Assembly: GCA_016840035.1 (NCBI GenBank)
Contig: JAEOTC010000154.1
Coordinates: 1-64,000 of the forward strand
Reading direction: 5' to 3'
Length of the DNA stretch: 64,000 nt
From: Candidatus Hodarchaeota archaeon
GTDB taxonomy: Archaea; Asgardarchaeota; Heimdallarchaeia; Hodarchaeales; Hodarchaeaceae
Shown in pieces: positions 8,990 to 18,719 of the stretch. A program made the translations under genes and the position numbers. Position 1 is the stretch's first letter, and each line of letters begins with the position of its first letter. A model generated the notes under the pieces. It did not search any database. It was not told where the DNA came from and saw only the letters and a list, made by a program, of their open reading frames with translations.

Positions 8990-10450
8990 TTAGTCCTCCT
9001 TCCAATTTCTAAGGGTATGCGTTGTATTCCCTTTGTGGTCAACAATTTGTACTTCTGTAGCCACAGCACCCGATTTCAAGACGTGAGTTGCACAGCTGAA
9101 ACATGGATCATACGCTCGTACAATCATTTCTAGTCTATTGAGCAACCCTTCGGCTGGTTCAGCATCAACAATTAGTTCCTTAGCGGAAACATTTACTGAA
9201 CGATTTATTGCTTCATTATTACTTACAGTTGCAACAATTAAATTGACATCAGTTGTGATCCCTTTTCTATCTGTTACATAATGATGGAAAAGAGTTCCTC
9301 TGTGTGCTTCAAGAATACCAATACCTTCTTCTTCACGAGCTTCGACAGGTGTACGGAGTTTAGTTCCGAGTATATCTGGATCTTCTAGAAGTTCTAGCGT
9401 TGCCTCAACTCCATGGGCTAATTCAATAATCCGGGAATAATTATATAGTAACGATTGTGGTGCTGGACGACCGAATTTATTTCTAAATTCCGTGAGAAGT
9501 TCTTGTGCTATAGGGGTATCGATTTTATCGGCAGCATTCACTCTAGCTAAAGGACCCACACGATAACAACCTTCTTCAAAGGATTTCTTTTTGTAATAGG
9601 GGAATTTTAGATAGGAATAATCCTTAACACGTTCAGAAATCACATCTCTATATGACGGATCTGAACTTGAGAATTCCTCTAGAACTTCTGAATTATGACC
9701 AAGTAACCTGACTTTTCCATTATAAAATCTCAGTTCTCCTTGATTTCCAACCATACCCATATGCATGGTAGGTAAAACACCTAAAGATCCAATTGCATCT
9801 GCATATTGATCAAAAAGGGCCATTGCAGTATCTTTAGCTTCGGGTAGGAAATTTGTTGCAATATCCTTTACATCTCTCACGATAGAATCCCGATCTTCTT
9901 GAGAAAGCCCTTGGGCTTGTCCTCCAGGAACTGCAGTTACAGGATGAACAGTTCTTCCTCCAAGAATCTTTGTTATTTTCTGACCAACTTTTCTAGCAGC
10001 AATTACTTTCTTTACTAAATCAGGATTTGCTTCAAGAACTCCGAACACGTTCCTCTTTGCTGGATCCGAGTCGGGTCCCAAAACTAAATCTGGTGCAGCA
10101 AGATAGAAGAAGTGCAAAACGTGGGAATGGATAAAAGACCCCATGAGCATAAGTCTTCTTAATTTAAACGCTGTAGGGGGAAGATCCAAGGGATCTAATC
10201 CAAAAGCTCTGTCAACCGCTTTACCAGAACATAAATGATGAGGAGAATGACAGATTCCACACATTCGGGGTGTGAGTAGAGGCATTTCCTCAACAGGTCT
10301 ACCAATGAGGAATTTCTCAAAGCCACGAAATTCCACTACTTTCACTTGAGAGTCTATTAAATGATTATTTTCATCTAAAAAAAGCTTAATCTCTGCATGG
10401 CCTTCGATCCGAGTGACAGGATCTACTTTAATAATTTTTGATGCTTCCAT
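8990..10450 (-). CDS. mvhA: [NiFe] hydrogenase large subunit (MvhA-type)
   Basis: DPVTRIEGHAEIKL; L1 RMCGICHSPHHLCSGKAVDRAFG; L2 DPCFSCATH. Confidence 0.95.
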   Translation of the reverse strand: MEASKIIKVDPVTRIEGHAEIKLFLDENNHLIDSQVKVVEFRGFEKFLIGRPVEEMPLLTPRMCGICHSPHHLCSGKAVDRAFGLDPLDLPPTAFKLRRLMLMGSFIHSHVLHFFYLAAPDLVLGPDSDPAKRNVFGVLEANPDLVKKVIAARKVGQKITKILGGRTVHPVTAVPGGQAQGLSQEDRDSIVRDVKDIATNFLPEAKDTAMALFDQYADAIGSLGVLPTMHMGMVGNQGELRFYNGKVRLLGHNSEVLEEFSSSDPSYRDVISERVKDYSYLKFPYYKKKSFEEGCYRVGPLARVNAADKIDTPIAQELLTEFRNKFGRPAPQSLLYNYSRIIELAHGVEATLELLEDPDILGTKLRTPVEAREEEGIGILEAHRGTLFHHYVTDRKGITTDVNLIVATVSNNEAINRSVNVSAKELIVDAEPAEGLLNRLEMIVRAYDPCFSCATHVLKSGAVATEVQIVDHKGNTTHTLRNWKED

Positions 10451-10452
10451 GA

Positions 10453-11370
10453 TTATTTCTTCTCCTTTAATTTTCCTAGCTTTGAGTAAGCAAACTGATG
10501 TTGATACATTATCGAAACCGGGTCATTTCCCATAGCTTCCATTACCTGTTCAACTCCTACTTGACTAGCTAACGTCCCCAAGAAGGATGTTGTATCTAAA
10601 CCTGGATCTGTACCTTCTACAGGATCAGGATTCAAAGGTCCATGACAACCTCTACACGGTACACCAACTTTTGTGCATCGCGCATCACACAAACCCCAAG
10701 TGACAGGTCCTACACAAACATAACCCTGTTCTAGGAAACACTTGTCAGGATCTATTTCTTCACCAGCAGATTTATACCAGCGTTTAAGTTCAGTAATTTT
10801 TTCATGACTTTTCTCTCTAGGACATGGTTCACATACAGATTGATTTGGTAAGTTCAATGGTTCTCCGTTTAATAATGCCATAACTCCTGTAGCAATTAAT
10901 TCAGGTACAGGAGGACAGCCAGGAACTACTACATCGACATCAATAACTGATGAAAGGGGAAGTACCTTTTCTGTTAACGGAGGTACATCATCCCTTGGTT
11001 CTCGTCCTAACGGATTGTCTACTCCCATACAATTTCCAGGATAGTAAACTTTATCGAAAATTTCTTCTCGAGTATACAGGTTACCAAGTCCTGGGGTCCC
11101 GCCAAAACAGGCGCAAGACCCAAGAGAGACGATTATCTTACAGTTTTTACGCATTTCCTTAGCTACGTGGATATTGTGCTCATTCCTTATTCCTCCTGTG
11201 ATAATTCCCACATCTGCAGGAACAAATTCCTTTACATCAGCAAGAACAGGAGATCGTACAATATCTGCTTTAGCTAGTACATCGAGAATAGCTTCATGAA
11301 TATCCAGTAGCGATATGTGACACCCACTGCATACCATCAACCATTCAGTCGCGATTCTTGCTTTTGACAT
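10453..11370 (-). CDS. mvhG: [NiFe] hydrogenase small subunit (MvhG-type)
   Basis: EWLMVCSGCHISLLDIHEAILDV...VSLGSCACFGGTPGLGN...VPGCPPVPELI...CRGCHGPLN. Confidence 0.95.
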   Translation of the reverse strand: MSKARIATEWLMVCSGCHISLLDIHEAILDVLAKADIVRSPVLADVKEFVPADVGIITGGIRNEHNIHVAKEMRKNCKIIVSLGSCACFGGTPGLGNLYTREEIFDKVYYPGNCMGVDNPLGREPRDDVPPLTEKVLPLSSVIDVDVVVPGCPPVPELIATGVMALLNGEPLNLPNQSVCEPCPREKSHEKITELKRWYKSAGEEIDPDKCFLEQGYVCVGPVTWGLCDARCTKVGVPCRGCHGPLNPDPVEGTDPGLDTTSFLGTLASQVGVEQVMEAMGNDPVSIMYQHQFAYSKLGKLKEKK

Positions 11371-11617
11371 TGTTTCATATCCTCTTACTAGTTAATATTG
11401 ATAAACGATCGATCTAAGATTAAAAATAGTATTAAGATCTAAATAGATGGCCAATCTATGGAATTTTTACATCAGAAAATTTTTTTTAAGCATATCCTAT
11501 ACTATTGTGAAAACCAAAAATCAATCAGATTGTAATTATATTGTCAAGGCCAACTCTAACGACTTATTTCCGATTCTTAGGAAAAGTAAAAGTCTATCTT
11601 TGTACCATTCTGGTGTC

Positions 11618-12109
11618 CTAAAAGAGGCTTAAAATGTGTGATTTTAACTTCGGAACTAACTTTTCTACTCCCTTTGTCACTTCAGGTGTCAACTCCTCTC
11701 CTATAAATCCGATTTCTTTAATCTGAACGCCATAAACTTCAATGGGATTAGGTACTTCATATCCTCCCATTTTTGCATACTTTAGGACAGGTAACACCCC
11801 AACCCCATGAGAAGAGATCCCCCCAGAGTCTTTAACATCAATTTCATTCAAATTTTCTAAATAGAAGATTTCTCCAGGTTTTAAGCCCTGATGAGCCATA
11901 GATGCTGCATCCACTATGATTGCATGGTCGAATCCGTCTATTGCATCTAGGATATCTAATCCTCCAGTATTAAGATATTGAAAAGAGATTCCAAGTTGTA
12001 TTAAATCTTCATCCTTCTCTAATTGCTCGACTGCACGAATTCCAGCTCCATCATCCATTCTAATAGAGTTACCAACTCCTAGAACAACTAATTTCTTCGA
12101 TCCAATCAT
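11618..12109 (-). CDS. Hydrogenase maturation endopeptidase (HycI/FrhD type)
   Basis: VVLGVGNSIRMDDGAGIRAVEQL...IIVDAASMAHQGLKPGEI...SSHGVGVLPVLKYAKM. Confidence 0.92.
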   Translation of the reverse strand: MIGSKKLVVLGVGNSIRMDDGAGIRAVEQLEKDEDLIQLGISFQYLNTGGLDILDAIDGFDHAIIVDAASMAHQGLKPGEIFYLENLNEIDVKDSGGISSHGVGVLPVLKYAKMGGYEVPNPIEVYGVQIKEIGFIGEELTPEVTKGVEKLVPKLKSHILSLF

Positions 12110-12242
12110 ATTATCTTAACTCTTCATATATGTGTAATTATCACGTGAAAATCGAGAGAAAGTATACTAACTTCTACTAATAGTACCACATTCAAAGGTT
12201 TAATATCCTATTGGATAATGAAACGTTTCGAGTGGATTTAGT

Positions 12243-13139
12243 ATGGTCAGTTCTGTTCATTTGTTATTCACATATACTTGTCTTTTTGAATGTGATCACT
12301 GCTTTTTATATTGCAGTCCTTCATCCAAGGGAACGTTTACTTACCAACAAATGGTAAAAGTATTTAACGATCTTAAAAAAATAGATACTCTATCCTTTGT
12401 ATATTTTGAGGGAGGAGAACCCTTCTTGTACTATGCTCAGATGGTTGAAGGGTTGAAAATGGTACAAAAACTAGGTGTTAAGACAGGAATTGTAACAAAT
12501 GGATATTGGGCAACTTCTGTGGCAGATGCGGAACTATGGCTTCAACCTCTAATAGAACTAGGTATTTCGGATATAAGTATAAGTGATGATTTGTTTCATT
12601 ATGGAGAAGAACAGGAGAATCTTGCAAAGAATGCTTATCAAGCAGCAAAGAATCTTAGTCTCCCAGGAGACACGATTTGTATTAATAAACCAACAATTAC
12701 AGATAAGAAAGAGCAAGAAAAAGGTGCCCCCGTAATTGGAGGAGGAGTGATGTTTAGAGGAAGAGCTACAGAGACATTAACAGAGGGATTGCCAACAAAA
12801 CATTGGAGTGAATTTTTAGAATGTCCCTATGAGGATCTGAAAAATCCGAAGCGAGTACACCTAGATGCATATGGACATGTCCATATTTGTCAAGGATTAA
12901 GCATGGGCAATATTGGGAAGACACCTCTTTCAATTCTTGCAAAAGAATATGATGGAACTTCTCATCCCATCTGTGGACCTTTGTTAAAAGGTGGTCCAGC
13001 CCAACTTGCACGAGAAAATAACTTATTTACTGATGAAGAGTTTATCGATCATTGTCACGCGTGTTTTATAGCGCGGAAGGCCCTTCTTGATAAATTTCCA
13101 GAGGTTTTAGCACCAAGACAAGTTTATGGTCTTAAGTAA
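12243..13139 (+). CDS. Radical SAM protein
   Basis: TYTCLFECDHCFLYC (CxxxCxxC), FEGGEPFLYY, GIVTNGYW; C-terminal Cys residues CQGLS, HCHACF. Confidence 0.88.
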   Translation: MVSSVHLLFTYTCLFECDHCFLYCSPSSKGTFTYQQMVKVFNDLKKIDTLSFVYFEGGEPFLYYAQMVEGLKMVQKLGVKTGIVTNGYWATSVADAELWLQPLIELGISDISISDDLFHYGEEQENLAKNAYQAAKNLSLPGDTICINKPTITDKKEQEKGAPVIGGGVMFRGRATETLTEGLPTKHWSEFLECPYEDLKNPKRVHLDAYGHVHICQGLSMGNIGKTPLSILAKEYDGTSHPICGPLLKGGPAQLARENNLFTDEEFIDHCHACFIARKALLDKFPEVLAPRQVYGLK

Positions 13140-13393
13140 TATTCAGATTAATCGTCTGTTGTTTATGAAATCCTGCTTTTTATAAAAGTGAAAAACCTTA
13201 AGTACAAGTAATAATTGTAATTACAGGTTTCAATGAAATTCGAATGAGTTGATTTGAAACAGATTTTCTTGAGACTGGAGATTCTAAAAGTAAAGGAATA
13301 TCCTTTATTCTAGCCTATCTAGCCTCGGGATAAAAAAAATTAAGAGGGGCGAATTAGATCGTCTTTCTAACATAAAAAGGAGGAAATATACGA

Positions 13394-13921
13394 ATGCGAA
13401 AGAAGCTACTTGTTTTTGTATTAATGTTTTCAGTGCTAACATTGGTTCCAATAGTTTCAGTATCAGCTGAGAAACCTCATTTGATAGGTTCAATGACATT
13501 ATCATTATTACCTGAGTTTGATTTACCCCCTTCATATCCTGAAGGTTCGTTTGTTACTTGGCAAGGAACAATATATTTCGAAGGAATTGATGAATATGAA
13601 ATGCGGTTCATCTTGATTGGAGCAGGGATTCCACGAGAAGGACCAACAGGAAAAGCTGGTCACTTTGGAGAAATCTGGGAAATATACGATGGAAGTCTTT
13701 GCAATATGATCCTATGGGGTTATGACAAAGGTGTAACTAACCAGAAAAAGGATTGGACTCATTGGCCGTATCGAATGAACGGACATGTGGAAGGTGCTGC
13801 TGATACAGCTGGTTGGACAGAATACCTTGGTAGAAATGTTCACATGAGTGGAATAATTACGTGGCTTGGCCAACCATATTCCCCTCCAGCCATTGCACCA
13901 GGAGAATTCCGAATAAACTAG
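13394..13921 (+). CDS. Secreted protein of unknown function
   Basis: Signal peptide MRKKLLVFVLMFSVLTLVPIVSVSA; no family recognised. Confidence 0.7.
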   Translation: MRKKLLVFVLMFSVLTLVPIVSVSAEKPHLIGSMTLSLLPEFDLPPSYPEGSFVTWQGTIYFEGIDEYEMRFILIGAGIPREGPTGKAGHFGEIWEIYDGSLCNMILWGYDKGVTNQKKDWTHWPYRMNGHVEGAADTAGWTEYLGRNVHMSGIITWLGQPYSPPAIAPGEFRIN

Positions 13922-13930
13922 TTATAAAAA

Positions 13931-13968
13931 GGGGTTTTCTTGGACACCCCAAGAAAATCCCGTTTTTT
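13931..13968 (+). terminator. Hairpin plus T-run between convergent genes
   Basis: GGGGTTTTCTTGG acacc CCAAGAAAATCCC gTTTTTTT (one non-Watson-Crick position). Confidence 0.6.
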
Positions 13969-13986
13969 TCTATATCCTTACCATAT

Positions 13987-14427
13987 TTAGGGTTTTAAGG
14001 GCCCTAAGCTCCTGATTTTTTCTGTAAATTCAGTCATAATTTGAGCAAAGCGTTTTCCCTCACTCGCAGAAATCCATTCAAGTCGGAACCGTTCAACTTT
14101 AAATCCAAGAACTTGCATAGCTTCTACCATTTTATCTATGCGTTCTTTTGCTCTTAGATTTCCTTCTAAATAGTGACAATCCCCAGGATGGCATCCGGCA
14201 ACCATGACACCATCAGCACCTTTCAAGAAGGCTTTCATAACGAAAGCTGGATCTACTCTACCAGAACACATCACACGCACTATTCGTACATTACTCGGAT
14301 ATTTTAATCGTGAAACACCGGCTAAATCCGCACCTGCGTATGAACACCAATTACAGGCAAACACTAAAATTGTTGGTTCAAAATTTTCTATTTGAGGTTT
14401 AGTTTCTACTTGTGTCACTTTTGTCAT
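13987..14427 (-). CDS. mvhD: Hydrogenase iron-sulfur (delta) subunit MvhD-like
   Basis: FACNWCSYAGADLAGVSRLKYPSNVRIVRVMCSGRVDPAFVMKAFLKGADGVMVAGCHPGDCHYLEGN. Confidence 0.94.
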   Translation of the reverse strand: MTKVTQVETKPQIENFEPTILVFACNWCSYAGADLAGVSRLKYPSNVRIVRVMCSGRVDPAFVMKAFLKGADGVMVAGCHPGDCHYLEGNLRAKERIDKMVEAMQVLGFKVERFRLEWISASEGKRFAQIMTEFTEKIRSLGPLKP

Positions 14428-14437
14428 CCTCCTTAAA

Positions 14438-17400
14438 TTAAGGTGCCTCCACTGAGGGTGTATCAGCTTCCACTTTTTCTGTTAGTTCTGGTCTAGTCAG
14501 GATAGATTCGAATTGAGATTCGATGAGTTTGTCTGGGAAGTGTTTAATTGTGATTGCAGATACTGGACATGTTACCACACAGGTACCACACCCTTTACAG
14601 ACCCCTTCATTAACCACAGCTTTAACCATTTTTAGGTCTTGAGTTTCCATTCTAATAGTCTTTGTCTCAAGTTCTATTGCCTTGAAAGGACATACTTGTT
14701 CACAACGTCCGCATCCACGGCAAATGTCTTGATTAACATTTGCAATTGCTCCTTCTGATAGAATGAATCCTTTTGCAAGGAGAGCCATAACTCTGACTGC
14801 TGCTCCGCTACCCTGGTATATTGCTTCAGTGCTGAATTTTGGAAATTGACTTGTTCCTGCTAAGAAGATTCCATCTGTGGCAAAATCTATTGGACGAAGT
14901 TTTACGTGTGCTTCTAAGAAAAAGTTATCAGCACCTCGTGCACATTTGAACATCTGCCCCAATTCCTCATTTGGTTTAGGTACTAGGGGAACACTTAGGA
15001 CTACTAAATCAGGAGTGACTTGTAGATTGACACCTAGCATTTCATCAAAAACAGTTACGGTTCCATTTGAATCGACACTTGGTTCATTATCATCTGTATA
15101 ACGGATGAAAACTGTCCCAAGCTCTCTTGCTTTTAGATATAATTCCTCTAAGTCTCCATATGTTCTAATATCCTTATACAGAACAAACACATTAGCGTTG
15201 GGATTGCGTTCTTTAATACGAATGCTGTTCTTTATGGCTGCAGTACAACAAATCCTTGAACAATACGTACGTGGTGCTTCTTCCTCTCGAGAACCCACAC
15301 ATTGAATCATGACCACGTTTTGAGGGTCTAGTTCATCGAATCGCTCTTCTAACTCTCTTTGAGTAACCACATTCGAAGCGTTTCCATAATTATAATATCC
15401 GTTCGGTGTGAAGGGTTCTGCTCCTGTGGCAAGAATCACGGCTCCAAACTGTATTTCTTCTCCTTGTACTACACCTTTAAATTTTCCAACAGCCCCACTG
15501 AGCTCTTCCAGTTCGGAATTAGTGTAAACTGTGATTTCAGGCTCATTTTCGATCTCTTTTCGCATTTGAGCCACAACTTCAGGGCCCTTTAGTCCGTTAT
15601 GTAATTCGGGAATCTTGAGAAGTTCGCCCCCTAGTTGATCTTCTTTTTCTATCAAGTAGACAGGATAGCCTGCTCTTGCCAGATCAAGGGCGCTTGTCAT
15701 TCCAGCAACTCCACCACCAATTACAAGAGCTTTTTTGATAATGGGGATCTTTTCTTTGAATAAAGGTTCAAGACCACAGGCACGGGTTATTGCACCACGA
15801 ATTAGATCTTTAGCTTTCTCGTTTGCTTCATCCTCCTGATGAGGGTGAACCCATGAAACCTGTTCTCGGAAATTCACTAGATCAAACAAAAATTCGTTTA
15901 ACCCCGCTTCCTGGAGTGTACTTCTAAACAGAGGTTCGTGAGTACGAGGAGTACATGAGGCAACTATTACTCGATTTAATTTATGCTCTTTGATTGCATC
16001 CTTAATCACAACTTGGGAATCCGCTGCGCATGCATACATTGGATCACTGGCGTACACAACATTATCGAACTGTTTAGAGTATTCTGCAACTTCAGCACAA
16101 TCTACAACAGAACCGATATTATGACCACAGTGACATACGAGCACTCCAATACGAGGTTCATCAGCAGGACTGACCTTGATTTCACGAGGCAGTTTTTTCT
16201 CCTCGATTTCTGTTCCTCTAACATCTTTCAGTAAAATAGATGCTTTTGCTGCCGCTCCACTTGCCTCAGCAACAGTATCAGGAATATCCTTTGGACTTGA
16301 GGCAACTCCACATACATAAACTCCTTCTTGATTGGTCTCCAAAGGTTTCAGAGGATCTGTGACAACAAAACCTGTGTCCGATAACTCTAGTTTAAGATCT
16401 CTCTTTAAAAATTCTGCATGTGAAGAAGGATCCAATCCTGTGGATAAAACCACCATATCCATTTCCTCGGTAGAAATTCCTGGTGTACCTTTGAAGTCTT
16501 CGTATTTGACAATTAAATTCCTGTTTTCAGGATTTTCTCTAATTTCACTAATTCTTGATTTAATAAAATGGATGTTAAATTCATTAATAGCCCGTTGGTA
16601 GAACTCTTCAAATCCTTTACCGAATGCACGGATGTCCATGTAATAAATATATGCTTCTACATCGGGATCATGTTCTTTAGCCATTATCGCCTCCTTTATG
16701 GCATACATACAACAGGCAGCAGAGCAATAATTTCTATTTAATTGGGGATTTCGTGAACCCACACACTGCAAAAACGCAATCTTTTTGGGATGTTTTTGGT
16801 CAGAAGGACGAATAACCTCACCTCCGGTTGGACCAGAGGCATTAAGTAACCGTTCAAATTGTAATGTTGTTACTACATTTGGGAACTGACCATAATGAAG
16901 ACTTGAAATTTCCTTAGCATCAAAAGGATCAAAACCAGTGGTTACAATGACCGCACCGACATTAATCTCCTTGACTTCATCCTTTTGTTCATAATTTATA
17001 GCTCCAGGACCGCATTTTTTCTTACAGATTCCACATTTCCCCTTCTTGAGGTATGCACAATTATGAGCTTGAATATATGCGACTTTTGGTACTGCTTGAG
17101 GAAACGGAATAGAAACTGTTTTTCTCCCTGGTTTATCTCGACCTTTTTTGTCCTTTCTCATTAAATGCTCATTGAATTCGTCATCCACCCAGTAAGGGCA
17201 GTTCTCCTCACACTCTCCGCATCCTGTACACTTATCCTCGTCAACATAGCGAGCTTTCTTAAGATATTTTAGAGTAAAGTTTCCAGGAGATCCTGAAAGG
17301 TCCTGTGGGTCACAGTAGGTTAATAACCGAATATTCGGGTGTCGTTGTACATCGACCAATTTTGGTCCAAGGATACACATGGCACAGTCTAAAGTCGGAA

Positions 17401-17554
17401 AGGTCTTATCAAGCTGGACCATTCTTCCCCCAATTGAAGGATTGCTCTCAATAAGATGAACAAGAAATCCTTGATCAGCCATATCTAAACTCGCTTGTAT
17501 TCCGGCAATTCCTCCTCCGATTACAGCTACAGATCCTAACATTGTTTCAGCCAT
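14438..17554 (-). CDS. hdrA: Long HdrA-type protein with duplicated FAD/HdrA regions and C-terminal ferredoxin domain
   Basis: Two FAD motifs (VIGGGIAGIQASLDMADQGFLVHLIESNPSIGGRM; VIGGGVAGMTSALDLARAGYPVYLIEKEDQLGGEL), VCHCGHNIGSVVD, ferredoxin clusters CRGCGRCEQVCPF and CKGCGTCVVTCP; start set at MAETMLGSV. Confidence 0.93.
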   Translation of the reverse strand: MAETMLGSVAVIGGGIAGIQASLDMADQGFLVHLIESNPSIGGRMVQLDKTFPTLDCAMCILGPKLVDVQRHPNIRLLTYCDPQDLSGSPGNFTLKYLKKARYVDEDKCTGCGECEENCPYWVDDEFNEHLMRKDKKGRDKPGRKTVSIPFPQAVPKVAYIQAHNCAYLKKGKCGICKKKCGPGAINYEQKDEVKEINVGAVIVTTGFDPFDAKEISSLHYGQFPNVVTTLQFERLLNASGPTGGEVIRPSDQKHPKKIAFLQCVGSRNPQLNRNYCSAACCMYAIKEAIMAKEHDPDVEAYIYYMDIRAFGKGFEEFYQRAINEFNIHFIKSRISEIRENPENRNLIVKYEDFKGTPGISTEEMDMVVLSTGLDPSSHAEFLKRDLKLELSDTGFVVTDPLKPLETNQEGVYVCGVASSPKDIPDTVAEASGAAAKASILLKDVRGTEIEEKKLPREIKVSPADEPRIGVLVCHCGHNIGSVVDCAEVAEYSKQFDNVVYASDPMYACAADSQVVIKDAIKEHKLNRVIVASCTPRTHEPLFRSTLQEAGLNEFLFDLVNFREQVSWVHPHQEDEANEKAKDLIRGAITRACGLEPLFKEKIPIIKKALVIGGGVAGMTSALDLARAGYPVYLIEKEDQLGGELLKIPELHNGLKGPEVVAQMRKEIENEPEITVYTNSELEELSGAVGKFKGVVQGEEIQFGAVILATGAEPFTPNGYYNYGNASNVVTQRELEERFDELDPQNVVMIQCVGSREEEAPRTYCSRICCTAAIKNSIRIKERNPNANVFVLYKDIRTYGDLEELYLKARELGTVFIRYTDDNEPSVDSNGTVTVFDEMLGVNLQVTPDLVVLSVPLVPKPNEELGQMFKCARGADNFFLEAHVKLRPIDFATDGIFLAGTSQFPKFSTEAIYQGSGAAVRVMALLAKGFILSEGAIANVNQDICRGCGRCEQVCPFKAIELETKTIRMETQDLKMVKAVVNEGVCKGCGTCVVTCPVSAITIKHFPDKLIESQFESILTRPELTEKVEADTPSVEAP

Positions 17555-17573
17555 TGTTTCTTCCTCGCATTCA

Positions 17574-18707
17574 CTACTTTGGACTCGACCTCTCATCTAC
17601 AATCATACCAAGCTCTTTCACTTTTATTTTAAAGTCGTGCTGAGGTTTTTTATCCTCTAAAACACAGTTTAAGTGGGCATAGCATTTTGAACATGCCACA
17701 GTAAGCGTTCCTTCTTCCCCAACGGCTCGTGTTGCATCCTCTAGCTTCCGTAACATAATTGATCTAGAGACATCATCACACTTTAACCATGCAGACACTC
17801 CACAACACTTTGAAAATTGTTTATTCAATGAAATTTCTTTAATTGATGCACCTGTTGCCTCTAGGACCTTTCTTGGACTTTCATACTCATTCATGAATCG
17901 TCCTAATCTGCATGGATCGTGATAAGTAAGAGTTGTAGCTTCTGCATTGAAATCCAACTTGTCTTTATTTTCCTCTACAAAATGAGAAATGTGTTGAATG
18001 TCAACACCCTCTAAATTATATAAGTCCATAAAGGAGTAATAGCATTCAGCACATGAAACCACAAGTGTTGAAATACCAGAATCCTTGATTACTTGTGTAT
18101 TAAATTCTCTAACCTGTTCATAGGCATCCATATCACCTGTCCAGTAAGCATCATGGCCACAGCACTTTAGAGATAATAGATTGGGATTAACACCTATTTT
18201 ATTCATTACATTAATTGCACTCTGACCTATTTCGTGAAAACTCGTTTCCTTTAAATCTAGGAATTTATCATATAGATCAATGCATCCTGGGAAATAAGCA
18301 ACAGAGGATTCGGGATTTAACTTTCCTTCATACTCAAATTTCATCCCAGAATCAGTTATTTCATTCATGAACACTTGCATAATATTGAAGATATTGTGAT
18401 GTGCAAAGAGATCTTCATTGACACCTTGTTGTTCCCGTTTTAGTCGTATAAATTCCGGAAAATCGATTTGATGTGGACATACTTCTAAGCAGAGGCCACA
18501 GGTTAAACATGAAGTTAAATCATCTTCAGATACTCCATAATCGTATAAATATTTGTGGATGATTTTCCTTGGATTAAATTTAGAATACCTACGGACTGGA
18601 CATACACTGGTACAGGAGGAGCATTGATAACATGCCTGTAACATAGTCTTTAGGTCATCAGTTTTAATTTCTACATCGTATTGAATGGGACTTTCAGACA
18701 TTACCAT
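17574..18707 (-). CDS. HdrD/HdrCB-like protein (ferredoxin plus two CCG domains)
   Basis: CYQCSSCTSVCPVRRYSKFNPRKI...CLTCGLCLEVCP; AYFPGCIDLYDK...LKCCGHDAYW...SCAECYYSF; YHDPCRLGRF...SKCCGVSAW...CSKCYAHL. Confidence 0.88.
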   Translation of the reverse strand: MVMSESPIQYDVEIKTDDLKTMLQACYQCSSCTSVCPVRRYSKFNPRKIIHKYLYDYGVSEDDLTSCLTCGLCLEVCPHQIDFPEFIRLKREQQGVNEDLFAHHNIFNIMQVFMNEITDSGMKFEYEGKLNPESSVAYFPGCIDLYDKFLDLKETSFHEIGQSAINVMNKIGVNPNLLSLKCCGHDAYWTGDMDAYEQVREFNTQVIKDSGISTLVVSCAECYYSFMDLYNLEGVDIQHISHFVEENKDKLDFNAEATTLTYHDPCRLGRFMNEYESPRKVLEATGASIKEISLNKQFSKCCGVSAWLKCDDVSRSIMLRKLEDATRAVGEEGTLTVACSKCYAHLNCVLEDKKPQHDFKIKVKELGMIVDERSSPK

Positions 18708-18719
18708 TTTCTCATCTCC

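Noticed and set aside
11447-11632. 61-aa ORF between mvhG and protease genes
   Set aside because: No family signal, AT-rich intergenic, low-complexity composition
12172-12185. TTCTACTAATAGTA motif shared in part (TCTACTAATAG) with 55218-55228 upstream of the PadR gene
   Set aside because: An 11-mer match is expected many times by chance in 64 kb of AT-rich DNA
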